Assembly: GCA_910574015.1 (NCBI GenBank)
Contig: CAJSYQ010000004.1
Coordinates: 62,001-126,000 of the forward strand
Direction of reading: 5' to 3'
DNA from: Eubacteriaceae bacterium
GTDB lineage: Bacteria > Bacillota > Clostridia > Lachnospirales > Lachnospiraceae
Length of the DNA: 64,000 bases
The translations under genes were made by a program, and so were the position numbers. This document shows, piece by piece, positions 19,021 to 27,988 of the stretch (position 1 is the stretch's first letter; each line of letters begins with the position of its first letter). The notes beneath the pieces are model-generated. The model was not told where the DNA came from and did not search any database. It saw only the letters and a list, made by a program, of their open reading frames with translations.

Positions 19021-21576
19021 TTAGTGGATCTGGCAGAGGGAGTTTGTCAGGTGGTCCGGTATGATCAGGGAGTTATCGGCCGTGTTCTGCCGATGATCCG
19101 AATTCGTTTCCTTTTTCTGCAGATATACAATGGAATACACTCCGCCGGGGGGACAGTTATCACCGGCGGGCCGCTGGGAGCTCCGGCAGATGCGGCGGCG
19201 CACATGGCAGTCGCATTTCTCAGTGGGCAGGCTTTCCCGGGAGAAGTATTCAAGCTTTGAACAGGAACCGCCAACGGCCTGGTCGCAGAGATCCTTTATA
19301 GCCAGTTTGCCGCATTTCGTGCAGATCCGGGTGGAGGTTACGGATTTCGGTTTCTTAAACGTAGTCCTTGCCTTCCGGTGGTTTATCTTCTCCATAATAG
19401 TCTGCCAGATCTCTTTGTGATAGGAAGTGTTTTTCTGCTTGCTGCTGTTGTCATAGCCCCCCCAGATCCCCGCCGTATAATAGGGGGTGTAGCCCACGAA
19501 CCAGAGATCCCTGCTGCCGGTGGTCGTTCCTGTCTTTCCTGCCTGGGGCATCTGCAGCTTTTTGAATTTCAACTGTTTTCCCGTGCCATTGTAGATCACA
19601 TCCTGCATGGCGCTGGTGAGCAGCCAGGCGGTAGAATCCTTCATTACTCGGACACCTTTTTCTTCCGTGTTATCTAAGAGAACATTTCCGTCATGATCCA
19701 TTACTTTTGAATAAAAGACTGGACGGTGCCAGGTGCCGCCGCTGGCCACGGCGGCAAAACCGCTGGTGAGTTCCAGATTTGTGACTCCCTTTGTCAGCCC
19801 GCCCAGAGCCATAGGCAGGGTGATGTCCGTATACGTTTTGCCGGAGCTGTCTGTGTAACTGTCTACCAGTGTGGTAAAACCAAGGTTTTGAAGATAGTCG
19901 TAACCGGTTTTTGGCGTTACCTGCTCCAGTGTTTTCACCGCGATGACGTTCATGGAATCGGCGATGGCCGTCCGCATGGAGGTTAGTCCCCGGTAGGAGG
20001 AACCATACCAGTTCTTAACGACCTTTTTCGTGCCGGGATAATAATACTTGGCATCGTCCTGAACAGTGGCCAGTGTCATCCCTGAGGTGTCCAGCGCCGG
20101 GAGATAGGTGGATAGTACCTTGAAGGTGGAGCCGGGCTGTCTTGCGGAGCTGACGGCCCGGTTCAGGGTGCGGCTTCCGGTTTTGGCCCCCCTGCCGCCG
20201 CAGAGGGCGAGAACCTCGCCGGTGTGCTGGTCCATCAGGACAAAGGACGCCTGGGGCTGGATCACGAGCTCCTTTGTCTCAGCCACTACGGTATCCCCCT
20301 TCTTTACCACTGCTTTGCGGTAGGGCCGGATCAGCTTCTCCGCGTCTTTTTTCTTCTTAAAAAAGGAACTGATTTTTTTATGCTTCTTGGCAGCATACCA
20401 CCGCTTCATCGTATCCAGGTCATAATTTGACTCGGTATTGTCGGCATGACGAACGGTCAGCCGGTAGGTCAGTTCATATTCCGAATCCTCTGGATAGTAT
20501 TTTTTATCATTCACCACCGCATCGCACACCTTCTGCACCGACTGGTCCTGTGTGCTGATTATGGTGAGGCCCCTGGTGTAGATGGCATTGAATGCCTGGG
20601 TCTCCGTATAGCCAAGTCTTTCCTTCAGATCTTCCACCACCTGATCGATCAGGGCGTCGGAAAAATACGACGTAACGTGGGAGACCTGACGGATCTCCTG
20701 ATTGACGGACTGTATCCGTTCATATACATTATCCGCCATCGCCTCATTGTATTCTTTCGTCGTCACCAGTCCCTGTTCTCTCATATAGGTCAGCACAGTG
20801 CTCCGCTTCTGCTTGTTCTTCCCGGGATGGGTAATGGGATTGTAGGCAGAGGGGTTCTGGGTGATGCCGGCGATCACGGCACACTCGGACAATGTGAGCT
20901 GCGATACGTCTTTATTAAAATACCGCTTGGAGGCCGCCTGGACGCCCAGTGTATTCTGACCGAGGTTAATGGTATTTAGATAGAATTCCAGAATCTGTTT
21001 TTTGTCGTACTTTTTTTCCAGCTGGACAGCCAGGTACTGCTCCTGTAGTTTCCGCTCCAGCCGGGCGAAGAGGGTTCTCTCCTCCCCGCCGCCGAACACC
21101 TGATTTTTCAGGAGCTGCTGTGTCAGGGTGCTGGCTCCCTGGTTGAAATCCCCGCCGTTCATAATGCCGGTGGCAAAGGCCCGCAGGATTCCGTGAAAGT
21201 CCACTCCGCTGTGTGACCAGAACCGCTCATCCTCAATGGCGATAAATGCATTCTGAAGATTGGAAGGAATCTGATCCAGTACGGCATATTCCCGGTTGGC
21301 GTCCCTGCCCACAAGATACTGCAGGGTTTTCCCCTGGGAATCCGTAATGGTGGTGGCATAGCCCTGTGGGGAGACCTGGATCTCGTCGATGGCGGGAGCC
21401 GAGTCAATAATGCTGCGGAATGCCCCGTATACGATGCTGATCATCAGGCACGCGGCAAAAAGGGAAAGTACCAGCAGGATCCGGATGGTGATAAGCTGTA
21501 ATTTAAAACGCCGCTTCGTATTCGGCGAAGATATTTTATGAGTCCGCTGTTCCACTGCTTCACGGCTGAAATTCAT
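19021..21576 (-). CDS. Class A penicillin-binding protein (PBP1A type)
   Basis: Bifunctional peptidoglycan synthase of 851 residues. The start at 21576 is preceded by AAGGAGG. Order: cytoplasmic basic segment, one transmembrane helix (about 30-52), GT51 glycosyltransferase with the catalytic EDERFW motif and QGASTLTQQL, then the transpeptidase with STFK (active Ser), SMN and KTGTT. Odd feature: a C-terminal tail of about 100 residues with nine cysteines (for example ICTKCGK, EKCDCH) that should lie outside the membrane. Such a Cys-rich tail may form disulfides or bind metal; its function is unknown to me. Convergent with ygiQ, divergent from yigZ. Confidence 0.94.
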   Translation of the reverse strand: MNFSREAVEQRTHKISSPNTKRRFKLQLITIRILLVLSLFAACLMISIVYGAFRSIIDSAPAIDEIQVSPQGYATTITDSQGKTLQYLVGRDANREYAVLDQIPSNLQNAFIAIEDERFWSHSGVDFHGILRAFATGIMNGGDFNQGASTLTQQLLKNQVFGGGEERTLFARLERKLQEQYLAVQLEKKYDKKQILEFYLNTINLGQNTLGVQAASKRYFNKDVSQLTLSECAVIAGITQNPSAYNPITHPGKNKQKRSTVLTYMREQGLVTTKEYNEAMADNVYERIQSVNQEIRQVSHVTSYFSDALIDQVVEDLKERLGYTETQAFNAIYTRGLTIISTQDQSVQKVCDAVVNDKKYYPEDSEYELTYRLTVRHADNTESNYDLDTMKRWYAAKKHKKISSFFKKKKDAEKLIRPYRKAVVKKGDTVVAETKELVIQPQASFVLMDQHTGEVLALCGGRGAKTGSRTLNRAVSSARQPGSTFKVLSTYLPALDTSGMTLATVQDDAKYYYPGTKKVVKNWYGSSYRGLTSMRTAIADSMNVIAVKTLEQVTPKTGYDYLQNLGFTTLVDSYTDSSGKTYTDITLPMALGGLTKGVTNLELTSGFAAVASGGTWHRPVFYSKVMDHDGNVLLDNTEEKGVRVMKDSTAWLLTSAMQDVIYNGTGKQLKFKKLQMPQAGKTGTTTGSRDLWFVGYTPYYTAGIWGGYDNSSKQKNTSYHKEIWQTIMEKINHRKARTTFKKPKSVTSTRICTKCGKLAIKDLCDQAVGGSCSKLEYFSRESLPTEKCDCHVRRRICRSSQRPAGDNCPPGGVYSIVYLQKKETNSDHRQNTADNSLIIPDHLTNSLCQIH

Positions 21577-21644
21577 AGAAAACCTCCTTATAAGGTGCCA
21601 ACGGCGCAATTTGAACACGCCGGTGCGCAAGTGCTGCTGACCAC

Positions 21645-21673
21645 AGTATAACAAAAATTATTGAAAAGGGAAA
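21645..21673 (-). promoter_or_regulatory. Probable PBP1A promoter
   Basis: On the minus strand TATACT (21650-21645) lies 17 nt from a weak TTTCCC (21673-21668). Only the -10 box is good. It overlaps the divergent yigZ promoter. Confidence 0.4.
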
Positions 21674-21689
21674 GGAGAATTGGTATAAT
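21661..21689 (+). promoter_or_regulatory. yigZ-rarA promoter
   Basis: TTGAAA (21661-21666), 17 nt, TATAAT (21684-21689). Start point near 21696, about 35 nt ahead of the yigZ ATG. Confidence 0.82.
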
Positions 21690-21730
21690 ATGATGACAGT
21701 AACTGGACAGAAGGACGATGGGAGGCAGTG

Positions 21731-22387
21731 ATGGAATCATCCATGATCATATTATATCAGGGCGGACAGGGTGAATATACAGAGAAAAAATCGCGATTTA
21801 TCGCCAGTATTTTTCCTGTGCAGAGTGAGGAAGAGGCCCTGGAAAATATTGCCAGGATCCGGAAAGAACACTACGATGCCAGACACAACTGTTTTGCCTA
21901 TGTCATCGGGGACAACAATGAGACGGAGCGGTGCAGTGATGACGGGGAACCCTCCGGAACAGCCGGCCGGCCGATCCTGGATGTACTGACGGGGAACGGC
22001 ATCCATAATGCGGCGGCGGTGGTGACCCGGTATTTTGGCGGCACGCTGCTGGGCACCGGTGGTCTGGTGCGGTCGTATACGGCGGCGGTAAAGGATGCCC
22101 TGGAACACTGTGTGCTTTTGGAGCAGTGCAGGGGATTCCGGCTTCGTGTCAGGATGGATTACAATGATGTGGGGCGGCTGCAGCATCTGTTCCGCACAAT
22201 GGAACTGACGGAGCTGGATACCATATACGGCGTGGAGGTAGAAGAGGTTCTTCTTGTACCCTCTGATCGAATCGACAGGGTGGAGGATGAGATCACTGAA
22301 AAAACGGCGGGCAGAGCGGTTCTCCACCGGCAGGAGGAGCTGCGTTTCGGCATGGCCGGCGGCGAAGTAATCTTATTGCAGAATTAG
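21731..22387 (+). CDS. yigZ: YigZ/IMPACT family protein
   Basis: 218-residue cytoplasmic protein of the YigZ/IMPACT family: an N-terminal UPF0029 domain with the signature ARHNCFAYVIG and CSDDGEPSGTAGRPIL, and a C-terminal DUF1949-like ferredoxin fold. The bacterial role is not settled; eukaryotic IMPACT acts in GCN2 signalling. GGAGG at 21721 favours the ATG at 21731 over the GTG one codon earlier. Followed 10 nt later by rarA. Confidence 0.9.
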   Translation: MESSMIILYQGGQGEYTEKKSRFIASIFPVQSEEEALENIARIRKEHYDARHNCFAYVIGDNNETERCSDDGEPSGTAGRPILDVLTGNGIHNAAAVVTRYFGGTLLGTGGLVRSYTAAVKDALEHCVLLEQCRGFRLRVRMDYNDVGRLQHLFRTMELTELDTIYGVEVEEVLLVPSDRIDRVEDEITEKTAGRAVLHRQEELRFGMAGGEVILLQN

Positions 22388-22397
22388 GAGGAAGACA

Positions 22398-23723
22398 TTG
22401 AACTTACTGGATTATATGGGAGAGCAGAAGAAAGAGAAGGAGGCGCCCCTTGCCTCCCGTCTCCGGCCTGTGAGGCTGGAGGAGGTGGTGGGACAGCAGC
22501 ACATCATAGGGAAGGATAAGATGCTGTACCGAGCCATAAAGGCGGACAAGCTCAGCTCCATTCTGTTCTACGGACCGCCGGGAACCGGAAAGACTACCCT
22601 GGCCAAGGTGATCGCTGGTACCACCAGCGCCTCCTTCCTCCAGCTCAATGCCACCTCTGCCGGAAAGAAGGATATGGAAGAGGTGGTGGTAAAGGCAAAG
22701 GAAAATCTGGGGGCCTATGGGAAGAAGACGATACTTTTTATTGATGAGATCCATCGGTTCAATAAAGGGCAGCAGGACTATCTCCTGCCCTTCGTGGAGG
22801 ACGGGACGGTGGTGCTCATCGGTGCCACTACAGAGAATCCGTATTTTGAGGTAAACGGCGCTCTGATCTCCCGGTCGATAATCTTTGAACTGAAACCGCT
22901 GGGGATGGAAGATATCAAGACGCTGATCTGCCGGGCGCTGGAAGACGCTGACCGGGGACTGGGAAGCTATCGTGCCGGAATCGATGACGATGCCCTGGAA
23001 TTTCTGGCAGACGTCAGCGGAGGAGATGCCAGGACTGCCCTCAATGCCGTTGAACTGGGCGTTCTTACCACAGGGCGTGGGGAGGACGGACGTATACGCA
23101 TCACCATGGAGGTGGCGCAGGAGTGCATACAGAGACGGACGCTGCGGTATGATAAGAACGGTGACAGCCACTATGACACCATATCCGCTTTTATCAAAAG
23201 CATGCGCGGTTCCGATCCGGATGCGGCGGTATATTATCTGGCCCGTATGCTCTATGCCGGAGAGGATATCACATTTATAGCAAGGCGGATCATGATCTGT
23301 GCGGCGGAGGATGTGTCCAATGCGGATCCCCAGGCGCTGGTGGTAGCAGTGAGTGCCGCCCAGGCAGTGGAACGCCTTGGCATGCCCGAGGCAAGGATCG
23401 TGCTGGCCCAGGCGGCGGCTTATGTGGCATGCGCGCCAAAAAGCAATTCTGCCATCACAGCCATTGACGAGGCGGACCGATTCATAAGAACCCATCCCGA
23501 TTACCGCATCCCGGTCCATCTCATGGATTCTCATTATAAGGGGGCGGCAAAGCTCGGGCACGGCGCCGGATATCTGTACGCCCATGACTTTGAGCATCAT
23601 TATGTGGATCAGCAGTATCTGCCGGATGAAGTGAAGGGGGAGCGGTTTTACCGGCTGTCTGACAGCGGATATGAGAAAATGATCCGAGAACATTTTGAGA
23701 AAATGGGAATTGACAAAGGCTGA
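22398..23723 (+). CDS. rarA: Replication-associated recombination AAA ATPase RarA
   Basis: 441-residue clamp-loader-like AAA+ ATPase (RarA/MgsA) that acts at stalled replication forks. Walker A is GPPGTGKTT and Walker B/sensor is IDEIHRFNKGQQDY, a hallmark of this family. The C-terminal tetramerisation region is present (HLMDSHYKGAAKLGHG). The start is TTG at 22398, six bases after TAGGAGG; no ATG has a comparable ribosome site. Probably co-transcribed with yigZ. Confidence 0.94.
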   Translation: MNLLDYMGEQKKEKEAPLASRLRPVRLEEVVGQQHIIGKDKMLYRAIKADKLSSILFYGPPGTGKTTLAKVIAGTTSASFLQLNATSAGKKDMEEVVVKAKENLGAYGKKTILFIDEIHRFNKGQQDYLLPFVEDGTVVLIGATTENPYFEVNGALISRSIIFELKPLGMEDIKTLICRALEDADRGLGSYRAGIDDDALEFLADVSGGDARTALNAVELGVLTTGRGEDGRIRITMEVAQECIQRRTLRYDKNGDSHYDTISAFIKSMRGSDPDAAVYYLARMLYAGEDITFIARRIMICAAEDVSNADPQALVVAVSAAQAVERLGMPEARIVLAQAAAYVACAPKSNSAITAIDEADRFIRTHPDYRIPVHLMDSHYKGAAKLGHGAGYLYAHDFEHHYVDQQYLPDEVKGERFYRLSDSGYEKMIREHFEKMGIDKG

Positions 23724-23752
23724 GGAAAAAGCGTGTTTGAATGGAGGAAGAG

Positions 23753-23980
23753 ATGGAAGAAAAGAAAAAACCGAAGAGTTCGTATACAAAAGGACAGCGG
23801 ATCTGCGCCCTGATCGTAGTGGTTGTCCTGGCCGCCCTTTATGTGGTGACACTGGCTGCCGCCATCACTACATCGCCGGCGGCACCGGAGCTGTTTAAGA
23901 TGAGTCTTGGGGCGTCTATCCTGCTGCCCATCCTGTTCTGGTGCTATATCCGGTTCGCGAAATTATTTGGCGGGAATTGA
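23753..23980 (+). CDS. Small two-helix membrane protein
   Basis: 75 residues from the ATG at 23753; the in-frame ATG at 23741 is discarded because the GGAGG ribosome site lies inside it. A basic N-terminus (MEEKKKPKSSYTKGQR) precedes two hydrophobic helices (about 17-40 and 52-70). No known domain recognised. It follows rarA by 29 nt and is probably the last gene of that transcript. Confidence 0.6.
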   Translation: MEEKKKPKSSYTKGQRICALIVVVVLAALYVVTLAAAITTSPAAPELFKMSLGASILLPILFWCYIRFAKLFGGN

Positions 23981-24007
23981 TTTTTTTCAATATTTTGAAA
24001 AAAGTTG

Positions 24008-24036
24008 TTTACAAATGTCTTTTTTTGATGTAAAAT
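24008..24036 (+). promoter_or_regulatory. tRNA-Pro promoter
   Basis: TTTACA (24008-24013), 17 nt, TAAAAT (24031-24036), 12 nt ahead of the tRNA. Confidence 0.65.
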
Positions 24037-24048
24037 AAATTTGTTTTT

Positions 24049-24122
24049 CGGCGTGTGGCTCAGCTTGGTAGAGCGCTTCGTTCGGGACGAAGAGGCCGTG
24101 GGTTCGAATCCCGTCACGCCGA
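24049..24122 (+). tRNA. tRNA-Pro (anticodon CGG)
   Basis: Full cloverleaf of 74 nt: acceptor CGGCGTG/CACGCCG, D stem GCTC/GAGC, anticodon stem CTTCG/CGAAG with loop TTCGGGA, T loop TTCGAAT on a stem with two G-T pairs, discriminator A. Anticodon CGG reads CCG. The 3' CCA is not encoded. Confidence 0.95.
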
Positions 24123-24145
24123 TGATGATATAGAGAAAAAGAAAG

Positions 24146-24176
24146 ATAGACAGGGTATATGCTCTGTCTATTTTTT
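24146..24176 (+). terminator. Terminator after tRNA-Pro
   Basis: ATAGACAG and CTGTCTAT form an 8-bp stem followed by a T-run. Confidence 0.8.
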
Positions 24177-24227
24177 CAAATAAAGCGGGGAGTGGACAGG
24201 AGCCCCGCATCATGGGGCATAACCGCC

Positions 24228-24256
24228 TTGTCAGGGATGGACTTTTATGGTATAGT
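24228..24256 (+). promoter_or_regulatory. nadABC promoter
   Basis: TTGTCA (24228-24233), 17 nt, TATAGT (24251-24256). I see no convincing NiaR or NadQ operator, but such sites are short and could be missed. Confidence 0.65.
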
Positions 24257-24303
24257 TATGCCAAAGTGCAACACTAAATGTGGGCAGAGAAAGGATAAAG
24301 ATC

Positions 24304-25218
24304 ATGAATGATTTACAAAACCGCATTCAACAGCTAAAGAAGGAGAAAAATGCGGTTATACTGGCACATTATTATGTGCATGACGAAGTTCAGCAGGCAG
24401 CGGACTATATCGGGGACTCGTTTTATCTGAGCAGGCTGGCTGCCACGACAGAGGCAGACACCATTGTGTTCTGTGGTGTGTCTTTTATGGGAGAAAGCGC
24501 GAAGATCCTCAGTCCGGAAAAGACGGTTCTGATGCCGGATGAAACGGCGGACTGTCCCATGGCGCATATGGCGGATATCGACCGGATCCGGCGGCTGCGG
24601 GAGGAATATCAGGATCTCGCCGTCGTATGCTACATCAATTCTACGGCGGAGCTGAAATGCTGCTCCGATGTATGTGTCACCTCATCCAATGCACTGAAGA
24701 TCGTAAAAAATCTTCCCAATCACAATATATTTTTTATACCAGATGAAAATCTGGGCCGCTATGTGGCGGAACAGGTGCCGGAGAAGAATTTTATCTTCAA
24801 TGATGGCTGCTGCCATGTACATGCGGCGGTTTCGCCGGAGCAGGTAAGAGCGGCGAAGGCAGCTCACCCGGCGGCCGAATTTCTTGTTCATCCAGAGTGC
24901 AGGCCGGAGGTGCTGGAGCTGGCTGACTATATCGGCAGCACATCCGAGATCATTAATCATGCTTCAGCCAGTGGGTCGTCGGAATTTATTATCGGAACGG
25001 AAATGGGCGTCCTATATGAACTGAAGGAGAAAAATCCCCACAAGACATTTTTCGCACCGGGTTCAGCCCTCTGCTGTCCCAATATGAAGAAGATAACTCT
25101 GGAGAAGATCATTCATGTTTTGGAGACGGGAGAGGGAGCGGTAGAGGTTCCGGAGGAGACGATAGACAGGGCAAATGCCCCTCTGAACCGTATGCTGGCA
25201 CTTGCCGCCGGCAAATAA
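24304..25218 (+). CDS. nadA: Quinolinate synthase A
   Basis: Condenses iminoaspartate from NadB with dihydroxyacetone phosphate to quinolinate in de novo NAD synthesis. 304 residues; the start at 24304 follows AAAGGA and gives the usual short N-terminus (MNDLQNRIQQLK). The AHYYVHDEVQQAADYIGDS motif is diagnostic. Three cysteine regions for the 4Fe-4S cluster are visible (LKCCSDVC, NDGCCHVH, ALCCPNM). First gene of nadABC. Confidence 0.96.
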   Translation: MNDLQNRIQQLKKEKNAVILAHYYVHDEVQQAADYIGDSFYLSRLAATTEADTIVFCGVSFMGESAKILSPEKTVLMPDETADCPMAHMADIDRIRRLREEYQDLAVVCYINSTAELKCCSDVCVTSSNALKIVKNLPNHNIFFIPDENLGRYVAEQVPEKNFIFNDGCCHVHAAVSPEQVRAAKAAHPAAEFLVHPECRPEVLELADYIGSTSEIINHASASGSSEFIIGTEMGVLYELKEKNPHKTFFAPGSALCCPNMKKITLEKIIHVLETGEGAVEVPEETIDRANAPLNRMLALAAGK

Positions 25219-25249
25219 TAACTTGCTACTGTTCAGAATGGAGAGCAAT

Positions 25250-26542
25250 ATGAGCATACATACCGACATTGCCATTGTGGGAAGCGGGGCAGCGGGATTG
25301 TTCTGCGCCCTGAAGCTGCCGGCAGACAGGCAGATCACGGTGATAACAAAAGAAGAAGCGGACCGGAGTGATTCCTTCCTGGCACAGGGGGGGATCTGTG
25401 TTCTGAAAGATGAATCGGACTATGACAGCTATTTTGAAGATACGATGAAGGCCGGACACTATGAGAACCGGAAAGAATCGGTAGAGATCATGATACGCTC
25501 TTCCACAGGCATTATTGAGGAACTTACAGACCTTGGCGTCGAGTTCGAGCGGGAAGGCGGTTCCCTGCGCTATACGAGGGAGGGGGGACATTCGGATTCC
25601 CGGATCCTGTTTCATGAGGACGCCACGGGGAAGGAGATCACCAGCAGACTTCTGGAGCGGGTAGGGGAGCGGAAAAACATCCGGATCCTGGAGCACTGTA
25701 CCATGGTTGATATACTGGAGGAGGATGGGATCTGTCATGGTCTGGTGGTGAGGTTTCCAGATGGGGAGCCGGGGACTGTGACGGCGGATTATACGGTGCT
25801 GGCCTGTGGAGGTCTGGGGGGGCTGTATGAACACTCCACGAATTTCCGGCATATTACCGGGGACGCGTTGGCGGTGGCCCTAAAGCATGGTATCCGGCTG
25901 GAGAACATTGATTACATACAGATACATCCCACAACCCTGTATTCCAAGGAGCCGGGGCGGCGGTTTCTGATCTCGGAATCTGTCCGTGGAGAGGGGGCCG
26001 TACTGCTGAATCAGAAGAAAGAGCGTTTCGTGGATGAGCTTCTTCCAAGAGATCTTCTCACGAAGGAAGTGCACAGGCAGATGGAAGAGGACGGGATGCC
26101 GTATGTCTGGCTCTCCATGGCAGCCATTCCCAGGGAGACTATTATCGGCCATTTCCCCAATATATACAGGCGCTGTCTGGAAGAGGGGTATGACTGTACG
26201 AAGGAATGTATCCCGGTAGTACCGGCACAGCATTACTTTATGGGAGGGATTTGGGTGGACCGGGACAGCCGTACCTCCATGGAACATCTCTTTGCCGTGG
26301 GGGAGACAAGCTGCAACGGAGTCCATGGGAGCAACCGGCTGGCCAGCAATTCGCTTCTGGAGAGCCTAGTGTTTGCACAGCGTTCGGCGGAGCGGATCCG
26401 GCGGGAGTATACGCCGCTGGGGGATATAAGCGCCCTGCCGGATCTGGAGCCATACAGGGCGGGTGCAGAATTGGAAGAACAATACCACCGGATGGTACGG
26501 GATGCCATAGAGAGAGAAAGGAGACGGAGGGAACATGAATGA
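25250..26542 (+). CDS. nadB: L-aspartate oxidase (short form)
   Basis: FAD-dependent oxidation of L-aspartate to iminoaspartate, feeding NadA. 430 residues from the ATG at 25250, the only start with a well-placed GGAGA. The N-terminal FAD loop is IVGSGAAGLFCAL; the capping and active-site regions are present (FLAQGGICVL, IQIHPTTLY, SVRGEGAVLLN, GSNRLASNSLLE). It ends soon after the FAD domain, roughly 100 residues shorter than the E. coli enzyme, lacking most of the C-terminal helical domain; the coding frame is intact, so this looks like a natural short form. Overlaps nadC by eight bases. Confidence 0.95.
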   Translation: MSIHTDIAIVGSGAAGLFCALKLPADRQITVITKEEADRSDSFLAQGGICVLKDESDYDSYFEDTMKAGHYENRKESVEIMIRSSTGIIEELTDLGVEFEREGGSLRYTREGGHSDSRILFHEDATGKEITSRLLERVGERKNIRILEHCTMVDILEEDGICHGLVVRFPDGEPGTVTADYTVLACGGLGGLYEHSTNFRHITGDALAVALKHGIRLENIDYIQIHPTTLYSKEPGRRFLISESVRGEGAVLLNQKKERFVDELLPRDLLTKEVHRQMEEDGMPYVWLSMAAIPRETIIGHFPNIYRRCLEEGYDCTKECIPVVPAQHYFMGGIWVDRDSRTSMEHLFAVGETSCNGVHGSNRLASNSLLESLVFAQRSAERIRREYTPLGDISALPDLEPYRAGAELEEQYHRMVRDAIERERRRREHE

Positions 26543-27410
26543 GATTACAATGCGGTTAAATGCGGATCGTCTGATCCGTCAGGCACTGGAAGAGGATATA
26601 ACGAGTGAGGATATTACGACCAATGCCGTTATGCGGGAGGCGGTGCAGGGTGAAGTACAGCTCATCTGCAAACAGGATGGCATCATAGCCGGCCTGCGGG
26701 TTTTTGAGCGGGTCTTTGTCCTTCTGGATCCAGAGGTGTCGGTAGAATTTTACTGTCAGGACGGCGATGCAGTAAAAAATGGACAGCATATGGCGACAGT
26801 CCGGGGGGACATCCGCGTTCTTCTGAGCGGGGAGCGCACGGCACTGAATTATCTCCAGAGAATGAGCGGGATCGCCACCTATACCCACTCCATTGCAGGA
26901 CTGCTGGAGGGCACGGGGACGAAGCTCCTGGATACCCGGAAAACGACACCAAATATGCGCATCTTCGAGAAATATGCTGTCAAAGTGGGCGGCGGGAATA
27001 ATCACCGTTACAATCTGTCGGACGGTGTCCTTCTGAAGGACAATCATATTGGGGCGGCGGGAAGCGTCACACGGGCGGTACAGATGGCAAGGGATTATGC
27101 TCCCTTTGTTCAGAAGATCGAGGTGGAGACGGAAAACCTGGATATGGTGAGAGAGGCGGCAGAGGCCGGTGCCGACATTATCATGCTGGATAATATGCCT
27201 CTGGAGGTTATGCGGGAGGCCGTTGCACTGATCGACGGGCGGGCCGCCACAGAGTGCTCCGGTAATGTGACGAAAGAAAATGTGGCAGAACTGGTTGACA
27301 TTGGAGTGAATTATATTTCCAGCGGCGCGCTGACGCACTCGGCGCCCATTATGGATATATCACTGAAAAATCTGCACCCCATCGGGGAGAAAGGAAGGGA
27401 ATTATGCTGA
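26535..27410 (+). CDS. nadC: Nicotinate-nucleotide pyrophosphorylase
   Basis: Quinolinate phosphoribosyltransferase: quinolinate plus PRPP gives nicotinate mononucleotide, CO2 and pyrophosphate. 291 residues. The family signatures LNYLQRMSGIAT, LLDTRKTTPNMR and KVGGGNNHRYNLSDGVLLKDNH are present, as is the C-terminal barrel segment (DIIMLDNM, SSGALTHSAP). GGAGGG precedes the ATG. Its stop overlaps the downstream thioesterase start by seven bases. Confidence 0.97.
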   Translation: MNEITMRLNADRLIRQALEEDITSEDITTNAVMREAVQGEVQLICKQDGIIAGLRVFERVFVLLDPEVSVEFYCQDGDAVKNGQHMATVRGDIRVLLSGERTALNYLQRMSGIATYTHSIAGLLEGTGTKLLDTRKTTPNMRIFEKYAVKVGGGNNHRYNLSDGVLLKDNHIGAAGSVTRAVQMARDYAPFVQKIEVETENLDMVREAAEAGADIIMLDNMPLEVMREAVALIDGRAATECSGNVTKENVAELVDIGVNYISSGALTHSAPIMDISLKNLHPIGEKGRELC

Positions 27411-27784
27411 AGACAGGGATCCGGGGCAGTCAGTCCGTAGAGGTGGGGGAAAAGAATTCAGCCAAGACAATGGGCAGCGGAACGCTGAATGTATTTGCCA
27501 CACCGGCGATGACTGCCCTGATGGAGAAGACGGCGTGGACCAGTGTGGCGCCTTATCTCGAAGAGGGACAGGGGACTGTGGGGACACATCTTGATATATC
27601 CCATGAGGCACCAACGCCGTTGGGAAAAACCGTTACCTGTGAAAGTGAGCTGATAGAGATCGACGGACGCCGTCTTGTGTTTGATGTGACGGCGGAGGAC
27701 GGAACTCATGTGATCGGCAGGGGAAGGCATGAGCGTTTTATTGTATCGGAGGAAAAATTCCAGGCAAAGGCGGATCAGGCATAG
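27404..27784 (+). CDS. Hotdog-fold thioesterase (FlK-like)
   Basis: 126-residue hotdog protein resembling the fluoroacetyl-CoA thioesterase (FlK) group: MGSGTLNVFATPAMTALME near the N-terminus, then GTHLDISHEAPTPLGKTV and the ending GRGRHERFIV, all typical of this group. It probably hydrolyses a small acyl-CoA; the substrate is unknown. Translationally coupled to nadC, which is odd since no thioester step exists in NAD synthesis. It may act in metabolite damage control or simply share the transcript. Confidence 0.8.
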   Translation: MLKTGIRGSQSVEVGEKNSAKTMGSGTLNVFATPAMTALMEKTAWTSVAPYLEEGQGTVGTHLDISHEAPTPLGKTVTCESELIEIDGRRLVFDVTAEDGTHVIGRGRHERFIVSEEKFQAKADQA

Positions 27785-27809
27785 CAGGTAAAATAAATAA
27801 GGAAAAGGG

Positions 27810-27841
27810 AAAGGACGACTGGCAGACCAGTCGTCCTTTTG
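27810..27841 (+). terminator. Terminator of the nad operon
   Basis: GGACGACTGG and CCAGTCGTCC form a perfect 10-bp stem with a CAGA loop, preceded by AAA and followed by TTTT; it can work in either direction. Confidence 0.88.
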
Positions 27842-27854
27842 AAAGAGGAGTTTT

Positions 27855-27896
27855 ATGAAAAAATATCAAAAATTAGGAATTGGCTTGTTTCATTAG
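27855..27896 (+). CDS. 13-codon ORF with good ribosome site
   Basis: GAGGAG, four T, then ATG encodes MKKYQKLGIGLFH and stops. It lies immediately after the nad terminator. The basic start could be the beginning of a decayed secreted or membrane protein. Nothing downstream to 28048 is recognisable as its continuation. Confidence 0.25.
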   Translation: MKKYQKLGIGLFH

Positions 27897-27961
27897 GTTT
27901 TGGAATTCTCTCTGTCCCTCAACCTATGACCATAGTATAGTGGTTAAATGTGAAAAGAATG

Positions 27962-27988
27962 TGTTCAAAATGCCTGTTTTTGTGAACA
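27962..27988 (-). terminator. Weak hairpin beyond the MoxR operon
   Basis: On the minus strand TGTTCA plus an A-run pairs with a T-run plus TGAACA, followed by a T-rich stretch. AT-rich and with one mismatch, so only a candidate end for the operon. The rest of the 27897-28048 gap shows nothing. Confidence 0.3.

Noticed and set aside
22404-23852. Long minus-strand open frame opposite rarA, with similar ones opposite uvrC and ftsH
   Set aside because: Shadow of biased codon use; the sense strand encodes well-known conserved proteins and the antisense products resemble nothing.
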